This document shows, piece after piece, positions 8,545 to 17,343 of a stretch of 64,000 nt of DNA; position 1 is the stretch's first letter; every line of letters begins with the position of its first letter. Source of the DNA: UBA1140 sp964573285 (GTDB lineage: Bacteria > Campylobacterota > Campylobacteria > Campylobacterales > Sulfurovaceae). A program made the position numbers and the translations under genes. Below the pieces are notes generated by a model. That model did no database searches and was not told the origin of the DNA. It saw nothing but the letters and a program-made list of their open reading frames with translations. The stretch spans positions 1 through 64,000 of the forward strand of contig CAZNJD010000025.1 of NCBI GenBank assembly GCA_964573285.1. Direction: 5' to 3'.

Positions 8545-9228
8545 TTATAAACCTCCAAATCGTCTATTTCTATTGATATATTGGTCAATTATATCATCTA
8601 ATTCACTAGGTGTAAAATCAGGCCAAAGTGTTGGTGTAAAGAAAAACTCACTATAAGAGAGTTGCCAAAGCAAAAAATTTGATAGTCTCTGTTCTCCACT
8701 TGTGCGAACTAATAAATCTATATCAGTATATGGAGTATTTAGCTCATCTCCTAAGCTCTCTTCTGTAATTTCTACTCCTCTATTAGCTAATCTCATAGCA
8801 GCCTTGGCTATCTCTTCCCGTGAACCATAATTTAGAGCCAAAATTTGAGTTACATTGGTATGGTGAGCTGTTTGTTCTTTGATAGAAGCTATAGTTTTTT
8901 GAAGTTTAGATGAAAAACCTTCTATATTTCCTACTGTCTCAAATCTAGCTCCAAATTTATGATAAGTTTTTAACTCTTTTTTAAGCCATCTATCAAGTAG
9001 TCGCATTAAGAAATCAACCTCATATTTAGGTCTTTTCCAATTTTCTGTACTAAAGGCATATAGAGTTAAAGTCTTTATAGTCTCATGTTCTGCACAATAT
9101 TGGGTAATATCACGAATAGTATCAGCACCCTTTTCATGCCCTTTAGTACGAACAAGACCTCTGCTTTTTGCCCACCTACCATTACCGTCCATAATGATAG
9201 CTAAATGTTCTAATCTATTTTTACTCAT
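8545..9228 (-). CDS. uppS: Undecaprenyl pyrophosphate synthase (polyprenyl transferase)
   Basis: UppS condenses farnesyl-PP with eight isopentenyl-PP units to make the C55 lipid carrier for peptidoglycan and LPS. Motifs seen are LAIIMDGNGRWAKSRG (catalytic Asp and phosphate-binding), TLYAFSTENWKRP, ILALNYGSREEI, and DLLVRTSGEQRLSNFLLWQ followed by LWPDF. At 227 residues it is complete. It overlaps coaBC by 8 bases and precedes the prepilin peptidase by 12, placing it in an envelope-biogenesis operon. Confidence 0.97.
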   Translation of the reverse strand: MSKNRLEHLAIIMDGNGRWAKSRGLVRTKGHEKGADTIRDITQYCAEHETIKTLTLYAFSTENWKRPKYEVDFLMRLLDRWLKKELKTYHKFGARFETVGNIEGFSSKLQKTIASIKEQTAHHTNVTQILALNYGSREEIAKAAMRLANRGVEITEESLGDELNTPYTDIDLLVRTSGEQRLSNFLLWQLSYSEFFFTPTLWPDFTPSELDDIIDQYINRNRRFGGL

Positions 9229-10489
9229 TATTTAATTTCTGACTTTCATCTAATATTTTAAAAGATAGAGCTAATTTATTAGATTGACCTAAATCTATAC
9301 TACTATTATTAGTAATAAATATTATACTATTATCATCAGTTCCAAAACTTTGACTATCCTTTAACAGATTATAACATATTCCATCTACTGATTTCCTTTC
9401 GAGTAACTCTTTTGCATTATTAAATCCCTTTTGAGTATCCATTTCTGCTTTGAATGCTATAGTAGTAATCCCATCTTTATTAATCTCTTGTAAAATATCT
9501 GGATTTTGTTTTAATTCTATATTCCAACTATTACCTATATCAGATTTTTTTATTTTACCAATTTGAGGGAATTTAGGAGTAAAATCAGAAACAGCAGCTG
9601 TCATAAATAGATATGGTCGTTTTTGTATAAGGTGAATTGGTTCACTACTATTCATAGTAGCTCTACTCATTTTTCCTTTTTTGGCTACTCGTACAGAGTC
9701 CACTGTATATTCTAACATCTCTTCTGCATCTTCTACATCAATAGTGTAAATCTCACTAGGAATATGGGCATGTTCAGCCGTAGAGACTAGACAAACATCA
9801 GCCCCTCTTAGATATAGAGCTGTTGCCAAGGCATTTGCCATTTTTCCTGATGAAAAGTTAGAGAGATAACGGACATCATCTATCTTTTCTCTAGTTCCTC
9901 CACCAGTTACCACCACTTTTCTATCTTGCCAAAAGCTACTCATTAAGAGTTTTTGTACTGTTTGATAAAATATCTCCAAAGGTTCAGCTAAAGCACCATT
10001 ACCCTCATCTCCACAAGCTAATAACTTAGATTGAGAAGAGATAATTTTGACATCATTTACTGCTAACATCTTTAAAGAACCTACTGTATAATGATTTTCT
10101 ATCATATTGGTATTGGCAGATGGTGCAATTAAAAGAGGTTTATTAAAGGCCAAAGCAGTTTGCAATAAAATATTATCTGAAATTCCTTTACTCAACTTAT
10201 TAATTGTATTTGCTGTAGCAGGAGCGATTACAAATACATCAGCCCTCTTGCCTATATCTATATGATTTAGTTGAGTTGACCAACTCTCACTACTCTCTGT
10301 AAGGACGGGATTTCTTGTTAATGCTTCAAAAGTCAGAGAGGATACAAATCTCTGAGCACTTGGTGTCATAACTACCTGTACTGATGCACCTGATTTTATA
10401 AACAGTCTAACTATTTCACACGCTTTGTACGCAGATATACTTCCTGTTACTCCTAATAATACATTTTTATTTTTTAAATCTATCTGCAC
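9221..10489 (-). CDS. coaBC: Phosphopantothenoylcysteine synthetase/decarboxylase
   Basis: A bifunctional CoA-biosynthesis enzyme: CoaB couples cysteine to phosphopantothenate and CoaC, an FMN protein, decarboxylates the product. The N-terminal flavoprotein half has LLGVTGSISAYKACEIVR, the catalytic His in LNHIDIGKRADVF, and APATANTINKLSKGISDN. The C-terminal synthetase half has VVTGGGTREKIDDVRYLSNFSSGKM, AAVSDF, KIKK and the IAFKAE segment. A linker of about 30 residues precedes the AAVSDF block. The start overlaps the glmU stop by one base. Confidence 0.96.
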   Translation of the reverse strand: MQIDLKNKNVLLGVTGSISAYKACEIVRLFIKSGASVQVVMTPSAQRFVSSLTFEALTRNPVLTESSESWSTQLNHIDIGKRADVFVIAPATANTINKLSKGISDNILLQTALAFNKPLLIAPSANTNMIENHYTVGSLKMLAVNDVKIISSQSKLLACGDEGNGALAEPLEIFYQTVQKLLMSSFWQDRKVVVTGGGTREKIDDVRYLSNFSSGKMANALATALYLRGADVCLVSTAEHAHIPSEIYTIDVEDAEEMLEYTVDSVRVAKKGKMSRATMNSSEPIHLIQKRPYLFMTAAVSDFTPKFPQIGKIKKSDIGNSWNIELKQNPDILQEINKDGITTIAFKAEMDTQKGFNNAKELLERKSVDGICYNLLKDSQSFGTDDNSIIFITNNSSIDLGQSNKLALSFKILDESQKLNNE

Positions 10490-11784
10490 TATTTTGCCTT
10501 TTTAAAAAAGAAATCATAAAATTTAGCTACTATTTTAAGTGGTGTTCGAGATATTGCCAAGCTACCTTCTGCTATATCTTTAGTAACTGTTGTTCCTGCA
10601 CCTATAATAACATTATCTTCTATAGTAATAGGTGCTACTATTTGTGTATCACTTCCTACAAAAACATTCTTGCCAATAGTTGTTTGATATTTAGCTTTTC
10701 CATCATAATTACAAGTAATAGTTCCTGCACCGATATTTGAACCCTCATCAATGGTTGCATCTCCTAAATATGATAAATGTCCTGCTTTGACACCATTGAG
10801 TATTGATTTTTTGACCTCTACGAAATTACCTATATGAGTATCTTTGATATGTGATAGAGGACGAATTCTACCCATTGGACCTATATCTGAATTTTCTATA
10901 ATAGACTCTTCTATTACAGAATTAGTTTTGATATGAGAATTGATTAATTTAGATTTACCTAAAATAGTAACTCCATTTTCTAATATACATTCCCCCTCAA
11001 AAGAGGCACGGCAATCTATATAAATAGTTTCAGGAAAACGCATAATAACTCCTGATAACATCAACTCCTCTTTTATTCTATTTTGCATAATTATTTCAGC
11101 ATAAGCCAAATCAAGTTTGGAGTTTACACCTTTGAACTCATTCTCTTTTACAAAAATAGGAGCGACAATTTTATCCTCATCTACAGCCATTTTTATTATG
11201 TCAGTTAAATAGTACTCCTCTTGAGCATTATTGTTATTTAATTGAGGAATATATCTATCTAATAATTTACTATTGATACAGTATATTCCTGCATTTACCC
11301 ATTTGATATTTTTTTGGGTAGAGGTACAATCTTTCTCCTCTACAATCTCTTGAACAGTTCCATTTTCGATTATTACTCTCCCATATCCTGATGGATTTTC
11401 TAGTTTAATTACAGACATATTTATATCAGCATCTCCACCTGTTAGAGCATCTAATGAAGTTTGTGTTATAAGTGGCATATCACCATTGAGTATTAAAGTT
11501 TTTTTATATTTAGTTTGTACACCTCTCAAAGCTCCACCTGTACCAGGGAATTGTTCGGCATCTTGGATATGTATATTGATATTATCATACTCTTTTTCTA
11601 TAGCTTCTCGGACGCGAGGGGCTTGATGATATATAACTATAGTAATATCATCAGATATTTTTAATGAAGCATCAATAGCATGAAAAAGCATTGGTTTACC
11701 AGATATAGTATGGAGGACTTTTGGTGTTGTGGATTTCATTCGACTACCTTTTCCTGCAGCCAAAATAACGATACTAATAGACAT
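10489..11784 (-). CDS. glmU: Bifunctional GlmU: GlcN-1-P acetyltransferase / UDP-GlcNAc pyrophosphorylase
   Basis: GlmU makes UDP-GlcNAc, the precursor for peptidoglycan and LPS. The N-terminal uridylyltransferase domain has LAAGKGSRMKSTTPKVLH and GTGGALRG; EEKDCT and NAGIY follow. From about residue 245 a left-handed beta-helix with hexapeptide repeats holds the acetyltransferase: RPLSHI, HLSYLGDATID, GAGTITCNYDG, and GSDTQIVAPITI. The 431-residue length is normal. It is the first gene of the minus-strand operon; AAAGGG precedes the ATG and a TATAAT lies about 50 bases upstream. glmS is nearby at 13069 but in a separate unit. Confidence 0.97.
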   Translation of the reverse strand: MSISIVILAAGKGSRMKSTTPKVLHTISGKPMLFHAIDASLKISDDITIVIYHQAPRVREAIEKEYDNINIHIQDAEQFPGTGGALRGVQTKYKKTLILNGDMPLITQTSLDALTGGDADINMSVIKLENPSGYGRVIIENGTVQEIVEEKDCTSTQKNIKWVNAGIYCINSKLLDRYIPQLNNNNAQEEYYLTDIIKMAVDEDKIVAPIFVKENEFKGVNSKLDLAYAEIIMQNRIKEELMLSGVIMRFPETIYIDCRASFEGECILENGVTILGKSKLINSHIKTNSVIEESIIENSDIGPMGRIRPLSHIKDTHIGNFVEVKKSILNGVKAGHLSYLGDATIDEGSNIGAGTITCNYDGKAKYQTTIGKNVFVGSDTQIVAPITIEDNVIIGAGTTVTKDIAEGSLAISRTPLKIVAKFYDFFFKKAK

Positions 11785-11892
11785 AGATTATACCCTTTAT
11801 AATATATTAAGTTTTAAAAATCATATTATATCAAATAGATATTAATTAATTTGGATAAAATATCAAATAAAATTATATACTAGGGTAATAAA

Positions 11893-13002
11893 TTGAATTG
11901 TAAATATTTTGGAGAGTGTGGTTCTTGTACTATTTATCAAATTGAGTATAGTTCTGAACTTTTAGCAAAAAAGCAAAAAGTTTTATCTCTATTGTCTCCA
12001 TTTGGAGTAAAAGATTTAGAAGTTTTTAATAAAGATGAGTCAAATTATCGTGCTAGAAGTGAGTTTAGAATTTGGCATGATGATAGTGGAGCTAACTATG
12101 CAATGGGACGACTTGATAGAAAAGGTACTATAAATATAGATGAATGTCCAAAAGTTCTAAAACCCATAGAAAGAAAAATGTTACCACTACTAAAAGCTAT
12201 TAATAATTCTGAAATTCTCAAATATAGACTTTTCTCTATAGAATTTCTCTCTACTACTACAGATGAAGTTCTAATTACTATGATATATCATAAGAAATTA
12301 GATGAGGCATGGCAACAAGAGGCGAAAAAGTTAGAAGAAAAACTCAATAGTTATATTATAGGACGAAGCAGAAAACAAAAAGTAGTTATATCTCAAGAAT
12401 TTGTTACAGAAAAGCTATTTATAGATAATCAAGAGTATATATATCGTTACTACGAGAGTGGATTTACACAACCAAATCCTGCTGTCAATATCAAAATGAT
12501 AGAGTGGGCAATAAAACAAGCCAAAACTATAGGTCATGGTGATTTTTTGGAAAGTTATTGTGGATTGGGCAATTTTACTATCCCTATCTCTAAATATTTT
12601 GATAGAGTCTTAGCTACAGAAATAAGCAAACGGTCTATTGCTTCAGCTAATGAGAATTGTAAATTAAATAGAGTTGATAATATATCATTTATAAGATTAT
12701 CTTCCCAAGAGATGACCCAAGCACTAAATAGAGTTCGAAAGTTTAGACGACTAGAGGGAATTGAACTTGATAGTTATAACTTCTCAACAGTATTAGTTGA
12801 CCCACCAAGAGCAGGATTGGATAGTGATACTATAGAGCTTATATCTAATATAAAAAATATTATATATATCTCTTGTAATCCTGAGACTTTAGCTAGAGAT
12901 TTAGTACTATTGACCCAAACACATAGTATAAAAGAGAGTGCTATCTTTGACCAGTTTCCTCATACTCATCATATTGAGAGTGGAGTATTTTTACAAAGAT
13001 AA
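11893..13002 (+). CDS. trmA: TrmA/RlmD-family RNA uridine-C5 methyltransferase
   Basis: An SAM-dependent m5U methyltransferase of 369 residues, the size of TrmA (U54 of tRNA). Catalytic motifs are ESYCGLGNFTIPI (SAM site), VDPPRAGLD, and the nucleophile Cys in IYISCNPETLARDL, followed by DQFPHTHHIE. The N-terminus has C3-x5-C9-x2-C12 and a further Cys in DECPKVL, a pattern associated with the Fe-S cluster of RlmD-type enzymes, so tRNA versus rRNA specificity is not certain. The start is TTG. A possible promoter (TTGGAT 11851, TATATA 11874, spacer 17) lies just upstream. Confidence 0.87.
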   Translation: MNCKYFGECGSCTIYQIEYSSELLAKKQKVLSLLSPFGVKDLEVFNKDESNYRARSEFRIWHDDSGANYAMGRLDRKGTINIDECPKVLKPIERKMLPLLKAINNSEILKYRLFSIEFLSTTTDEVLITMIYHKKLDEAWQQEAKKLEEKLNSYIIGRSRKQKVVISQEFVTEKLFIDNQEYIYRYYESGFTQPNPAVNIKMIEWAIKQAKTIGHGDFLESYCGLGNFTIPISKYFDRVLATEISKRSIASANENCKLNRVDNISFIRLSSQEMTQALNRVRKFRRLEGIELDSYNFSTVLVDPPRAGLDSDTIELISNIKNIIYISCNPETLARDLVLLTQTHSIKESAIFDQFPHTHHIESGVFLQR

Positions 13003-13005
13003 TCT

Positions 13006-13067
13006 ATTCTATATTTAAAATCTTTGTCATTATTTTATCTTATTGATTTGAGTTCTAAATATAGAAT
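13006..13067. repeat. 12-bp inverted repeat between convergent trmA and glmS
   Basis: ATTCTATATTTA at 13006-13017 recurs as its reverse complement at 13056-13067, separated by 38 bases. It fills almost the whole 66-base gap between the two convergent stop codons. It could act as a bidirectional 3'-end structure, although the long loop is unusual for an intrinsic terminator and the arms are AT-rich. Confidence 0.35.
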
Positions 13068-13068
13068 A

Positions 13069-14877
13069 TTATTCTACAGTTACAGATTTTGCCAAGTTTC
13101 TAGGCATGTCAACATCATTTCCTAATCGAACAGATACCTCCAAAGATAAAAGTTGAGTCACAACCATCATCTCAAAAAACTCTAACATAGGATGAGTATT
13201 ATAAATAGTTTGAACAAAATCATCTGCCAACTCAAAAGGTTCTGGTGATATAGCCAATATAGTTGCATCTCTAGCACTTAACTCTTCTACATTTGATTTG
13301 ATTTTCTCATAATGTAAACTCTTTGGCATAAGAGCAACTGTAAATAGTTCACTATCTGCTAAGGCAATTGGTCCATGTTTCATCTCTCCTGATGGGTATC
13401 CCTCTGCATGGAGATAACTTATCTCTTTGAGTTTCAAAGCCCCCTCTAATGCCAAAGGAAAAAATAGGTCTCTACCAATAAAAAAGAAACCATGACCATG
13501 TAAATATCGTTTAGATAATCTAGTAAGTTTAGAGTGTAATTTATCTGTAACTATTAAAGCTTTTGGAGTATGACGCATAGCATCTAACTCTATATCTAGT
13601 CTCTCTTTGGAAATTGTTTTTTGTAGTTTGGCAATATATAGAGTCAACATCCATAAAACCATGGTTTGAGTAGCAAAAGCTTTAGTACTAGCTACTCCTT
13701 TTTCAATCCCTGCCCGAGTTAATATAGCTCTATTGCTCTCTCTTACAATAGAAGAGTTATCAACATTACAAATACTAAGAGTTTTTAGTCCTGCTCTTTT
13801 TGCCATTTTGAGTGCTTCTAGTGTATCTGCTGTCTCTCCACTTTGTGAAATAGTAATAAACAAAGTATCATCTCTAAGTAGAGGTTCTTTGTATCTAAAT
13901 TCAGATGCTATCTCTACTTGACATGGTATTTTAGCTATTCTCTCTAATAGATAAGAACCTGCCAAAGCAGAGTGATATGATGTTCCACAAGCACATATTT
14001 TGATATTTCTAACCCCTTCAAAAAACTCACCATCTAACTCTTCAAACTCTATTTTATTATCTAAGACTCTTCCCATCATAGTCTCACTCATTACAAGGCT
14101 CTGTTCATAAATCTCTTTTTCCATAAAAAATCTATAACCATCTTTTTGAGCCATTATCTTATCTGTTGCTAATGATTTAGTTGTAAACTCCCTCTCTCCA
14201 TCTTTATTAAATAGCTTTACTTCCCCATCTTTAGCATAACCATATTCACCATCTTCAAGATAATAGACATCTGTAGCTCTACCAATAATAGGTGTATCTG
14301 ATGAAGCAAAATATATATCATCTCCATCAAACCCAATAAGCATTGGAGAACCATTTTTAGCAAAAAAGATTGTATCAGGAGATACTTCACTAATTAGTAA
14401 AGTTGCATATGCACCATCTAATTTATTGATAGTTTGGATAAATGAGTCAAAACCATTGCTATTTTGAGTATAAAATTGTTCAAATAGATGTACAATTGTC
14501 TCTGTATCTGTTTGACTTAAAAAATTAATACCTTCTTGTTGAAGTTCTGTTTTTAACTCTTGATAATTTTCTATAATTCCATTGTGTACCACAAAACTAA
14601 ATTTACCCAAATGAGGATGAGCATTTAACTCTGTTGGTTTGCCATGAGTTGCCCATCTTGTATGACCTATAGAAACACCAAAGCCATTACTTTGATACTC
14701 TTTTGTTTTATCTCTTAGATTTTGTAGTTTTCCAATTGCTTTAAAATAGTTTAATTTTTCATTTTCAATTATAGCTATTCCTGCTGAATCATATCCACGA
14801 TACTCTAACTCTTGCAGTCCATCTAATAAAATCTCTTTTTTCTCTTCATTTCCAATATATCCAACAATTCCACACAT
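13069..14877 (-). CDS. glmS: Glucosamine-fructose-6-phosphate aminotransferase (isomerizing)
   Basis: GlmS makes glucosamine-6-phosphate from fructose-6-P and glutamine, the first step toward UDP-GlcNAc. The N-terminal Ntn glutaminase begins MCGIVGYIGN, with Cys2 as nucleophile after Met removal, followed by LEYRGYDSAGI and HTRWATHGKPTELNAHPH. Two SIS sugar-isomerase domains follow, with CGTSYHSALAG, SQSGETADTLEAL, EGALKLKEISYLHAEGYP and the C-terminal NLAKSVTVE. At 602 residues it is complete. It is the last gene of the run from accD and sits 6 bases after glnD. No glmS ribozyme-like leader is possible in this gap. Confidence 0.98.
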   Translation of the reverse strand: MCGIVGYIGNEEKKEILLDGLQELEYRGYDSAGIAIIENEKLNYFKAIGKLQNLRDKTKEYQSNGFGVSIGHTRWATHGKPTELNAHPHLGKFSFVVHNGIIENYQELKTELQQEGINFLSQTDTETIVHLFEQFYTQNSNGFDSFIQTINKLDGAYATLLISEVSPDTIFFAKNGSPMLIGFDGDDIYFASSDTPIIGRATDVYYLEDGEYGYAKDGEVKLFNKDGEREFTTKSLATDKIMAQKDGYRFFMEKEIYEQSLVMSETMMGRVLDNKIEFEELDGEFFEGVRNIKICACGTSYHSALAGSYLLERIAKIPCQVEIASEFRYKEPLLRDDTLFITISQSGETADTLEALKMAKRAGLKTLSICNVDNSSIVRESNRAILTRAGIEKGVASTKAFATQTMVLWMLTLYIAKLQKTISKERLDIELDAMRHTPKALIVTDKLHSKLTRLSKRYLHGHGFFFIGRDLFFPLALEGALKLKEISYLHAEGYPSGEMKHGPIALADSELFTVALMPKSLHYEKIKSNVEELSARDATILAISPEPFELADDFVQTIYNTHPMLEFFEMMVVTQLLSLEVSVRLGNDVDMPRNLAKSVTVE

Positions 14878-14883
14878 ATAATA

Positions 14884-17343
14884 TTACTCCGTTAACTCTT
14901 TTATAATAAGATTAGTATTATTACAAAAATTTCCATTCTTTTCGATTAAGAATAGGTCATTAATTTTTTTACCTTGAGTATAAATCTTGGCTGAAGTAAT
15001 ATCAATACCCAAATTATCAAAAATAGCCATAGTATAACAGAGTATTCCTTTTTGGTCTTTGCAGTTAATTCTCATCATAGCATACTCTTTGGAGTGATTA
15101 CAATCAATTTCAACCTCATCTTCTTTTATATCAGGTTTAGGAAGATTTAATTGGTGTATATTATTTAGTGCATCATATATTATATCTTCTATAATCATAA
15201 GCTCATTATCTTCAATTCTAATATTAAACTCTATATTAAAATACTTGATACCCTTAAAAAGTTTACAAATATCCATATTAACAATATCTAATTTCCTTAG
15301 TTTATTTAAAAAATAACTCAAATCAAAATTGTTTTTTCTAATAATTTCAATAGTCAAAAATCCACTATTATCTATATAAAATATATAATCTTCTAATTTA
15401 TCACTTTTTTTTGCTATATCAATAATCTTTTGAGGTGAATATTTGATGAATAATAAATCAGAAGGAATAGCCAAGATATTTTTTTGAAGTAATCTAGGTA
15501 ATTTTTTAAATGAAGGCTCTTTTCGTATATTTTTCTCTTTTTTTAATCGCTTACTAGTTTCATATAGCTTTTTATCATATTTTATGGCTATAGAGGCTTG
15601 GGTATAAAGGGTATATATAAGTTTAGCATTAAAATCATTATATACTCCTACTCCTACTCCAGACATATCAGAGTATGTTAGTAGATATATCAAATCTAAT
15701 AGTTTTTGTGTATTAAAAATAGAAGCAAATTTCAAAATAGTCTGTTCTGTATTTAAATCTTCTTTTTGAGCTACCATACTCATTTGGGTATGATTATGTA
15801 TTAGTTTTCTTCCTATCTTTATCTCTTCTTTATTAAATCCTAATTTTTTGGCATATACAGAAAATAGCTCTGCACCTACTAATGAATGGTCTCTTTCTCG
15901 TCCTTTTCCTGAGTCATGAAGTAAAACAACCAATTTAAGTAATGCTTTTTCTCTAATATTTAATTGATTTAAAATCTCTCTTAATTTTGTATCTTTAATA
16001 TGTTCCAACTCATAAAGAGACTTGATAGAGTGAATAGCCACAGGATATTGATGGTATCCATCAAATTGTGGAAGATTGAGTACCTTTTTTAGAGGAGATA
16101 TAGTATAAGATATTAAATGTGCATTTAATATAGATTGTATAATCGCACAGCTATATGGCTGAAAAAATATTTCTGATAATATATTATATATTTCTGTAGT
16201 AGCTCTAGGTGGCTTAGATACATGAATTAAAGACTTTAAAAATAGAGGATGGACTTCAAACTCTTGGGTTTGTCTGCATAATATTTTTAATAAATCTTCA
16301 AATGATTTTGTATTAGTTTGGGGGTTGAGTACAGGCAAAGAGTGAGTTAATAAATCTCTATTGGTAAGTGCATTTATCCAAATAGTAGTATATAGTTTTA
16401 CAACTTTTAGTTGATGACTAACTTTCTGTGCGAATTTCATTTGTTCCTTATAATTTTTCTCATAACCTAAATATTGAGCAACTTGAGGTATAAGTTCTAA
16501 TCTTAAAATATCCTCTTTTCTCCCATTAGCAAGATGTAATGCAGAGCGAACACTAAATAAAAAATTTAGAGCTTTATGAAACTCTATATACTCATTTTGA
16601 GGTATTATATCTTTGGGTAATTCATTAATTTTATTGATATTGTATAAAATATTACCCAACCAATATACTAAATTGGCACTTCTAAAACCACCCTCCCCCT
16701 CTTTTAAATTTGGTTCCATAGATATGGGAAATCTCTTGTGTAATTTTTTTATCTCTTCTATTTTAGCATCTATAAACTCTTCTTGATTATCTCGTCTAAT
16801 TTTAGTTAACTCATTTTCTACTTCAGCCAATAGATATTTAGAACCAGCAATAAAACGGGACTCTATCATAGAGGTTTTGATAGTTATATCTGTTTTGGAT
16901 ACTTCAAATATCTCTCCTACCTCATGTACTCTATGACCCAATTTTAGCCCACAATCCCAAAGTATATATAACATCTTCTCTATTATCTCTTTGGTATTGT
17001 ATCCATGTATATCTTTGTAAACAATCATCAAATCTATATCTGAATATACACATAACTGTTCTCTTCCATAACTTCCTAATGCCAAAAGAGTTATAGGTAA
17101 AGAGTCTTTCATTGGTGGATAATTTCCAAATGAAGAACGAAATGCTATTTTGTAGATAGTTTGAAGCAAAATATCTATTACCCGAGTATGTTTAAATAAA
17201 AAATCTTTGCCTTTTGAATGAGAAAAACTCTCTTCTAGTGTAGCAAAATATATTTTAATTCTCTTTTTTAGTACTTTGGCTATCTCAAAATCAGGTACTC
17301 TACAATAGATTAAATCTTCTATCTCTTCTTGGTCTATTATCAC
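14884..17343 (-). CDS. glnD: [Protein-PII] uridylyltransferase / uridylyl-removing enzyme
   Basis: GlnD senses glutamine and adds or removes UMP on PII, controlling nitrogen assimilation. The 819 residues show the expected order. A nucleotidyltransferase domain has LGSYGREQLCVYSDIDLMIVY (GS plus D-x-D metal site, about 90-110). An HD hydrolase domain has VVLLHDSGKGRERDHS and later IHNHTQ. C-terminal ACT-type regulation is represented by CKDQKGILCYTMAIFDNLGIDI. Only one C-terminal ACT copy is clear, and the first is divergent. It overlaps the NlpC/P60 gene by one base. The nearby gltBD operon suits a nitrogen-control theme. Confidence 0.93.
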   Translation of the reverse strand: MIIDQEEIEDLIYCRVPDFEIAKVLKKRIKIYFATLEESFSHSKGKDFLFKHTRVIDILLQTIYKIAFRSSFGNYPPMKDSLPITLLALGSYGREQLCVYSDIDLMIVYKDIHGYNTKEIIEKMLYILWDCGLKLGHRVHEVGEIFEVSKTDITIKTSMIESRFIAGSKYLLAEVENELTKIRRDNQEEFIDAKIEEIKKLHKRFPISMEPNLKEGEGGFRSANLVYWLGNILYNINKINELPKDIIPQNEYIEFHKALNFLFSVRSALHLANGRKEDILRLELIPQVAQYLGYEKNYKEQMKFAQKVSHQLKVVKLYTTIWINALTNRDLLTHSLPVLNPQTNTKSFEDLLKILCRQTQEFEVHPLFLKSLIHVSKPPRATTEIYNILSEIFFQPYSCAIIQSILNAHLISYTISPLKKVLNLPQFDGYHQYPVAIHSIKSLYELEHIKDTKLREILNQLNIREKALLKLVVLLHDSGKGRERDHSLVGAELFSVYAKKLGFNKEEIKIGRKLIHNHTQMSMVAQKEDLNTEQTILKFASIFNTQKLLDLIYLLTYSDMSGVGVGVYNDFNAKLIYTLYTQASIAIKYDKKLYETSKRLKKEKNIRKEPSFKKLPRLLQKNILAIPSDLLFIKYSPQKIIDIAKKSDKLEDYIFYIDNSGFLTIEIIRKNNFDLSYFLNKLRKLDIVNMDICKLFKGIKYFNIEFNIRIEDNELMIIEDIIYDALNNIHQLNLPKPDIKEDEVEIDCNHSKEYAMMRINCKDQKGILCYTMAIFDNLGIDITSAKIYTQGKKINDLFLIEKNGNFCNNTNLIIKELTE

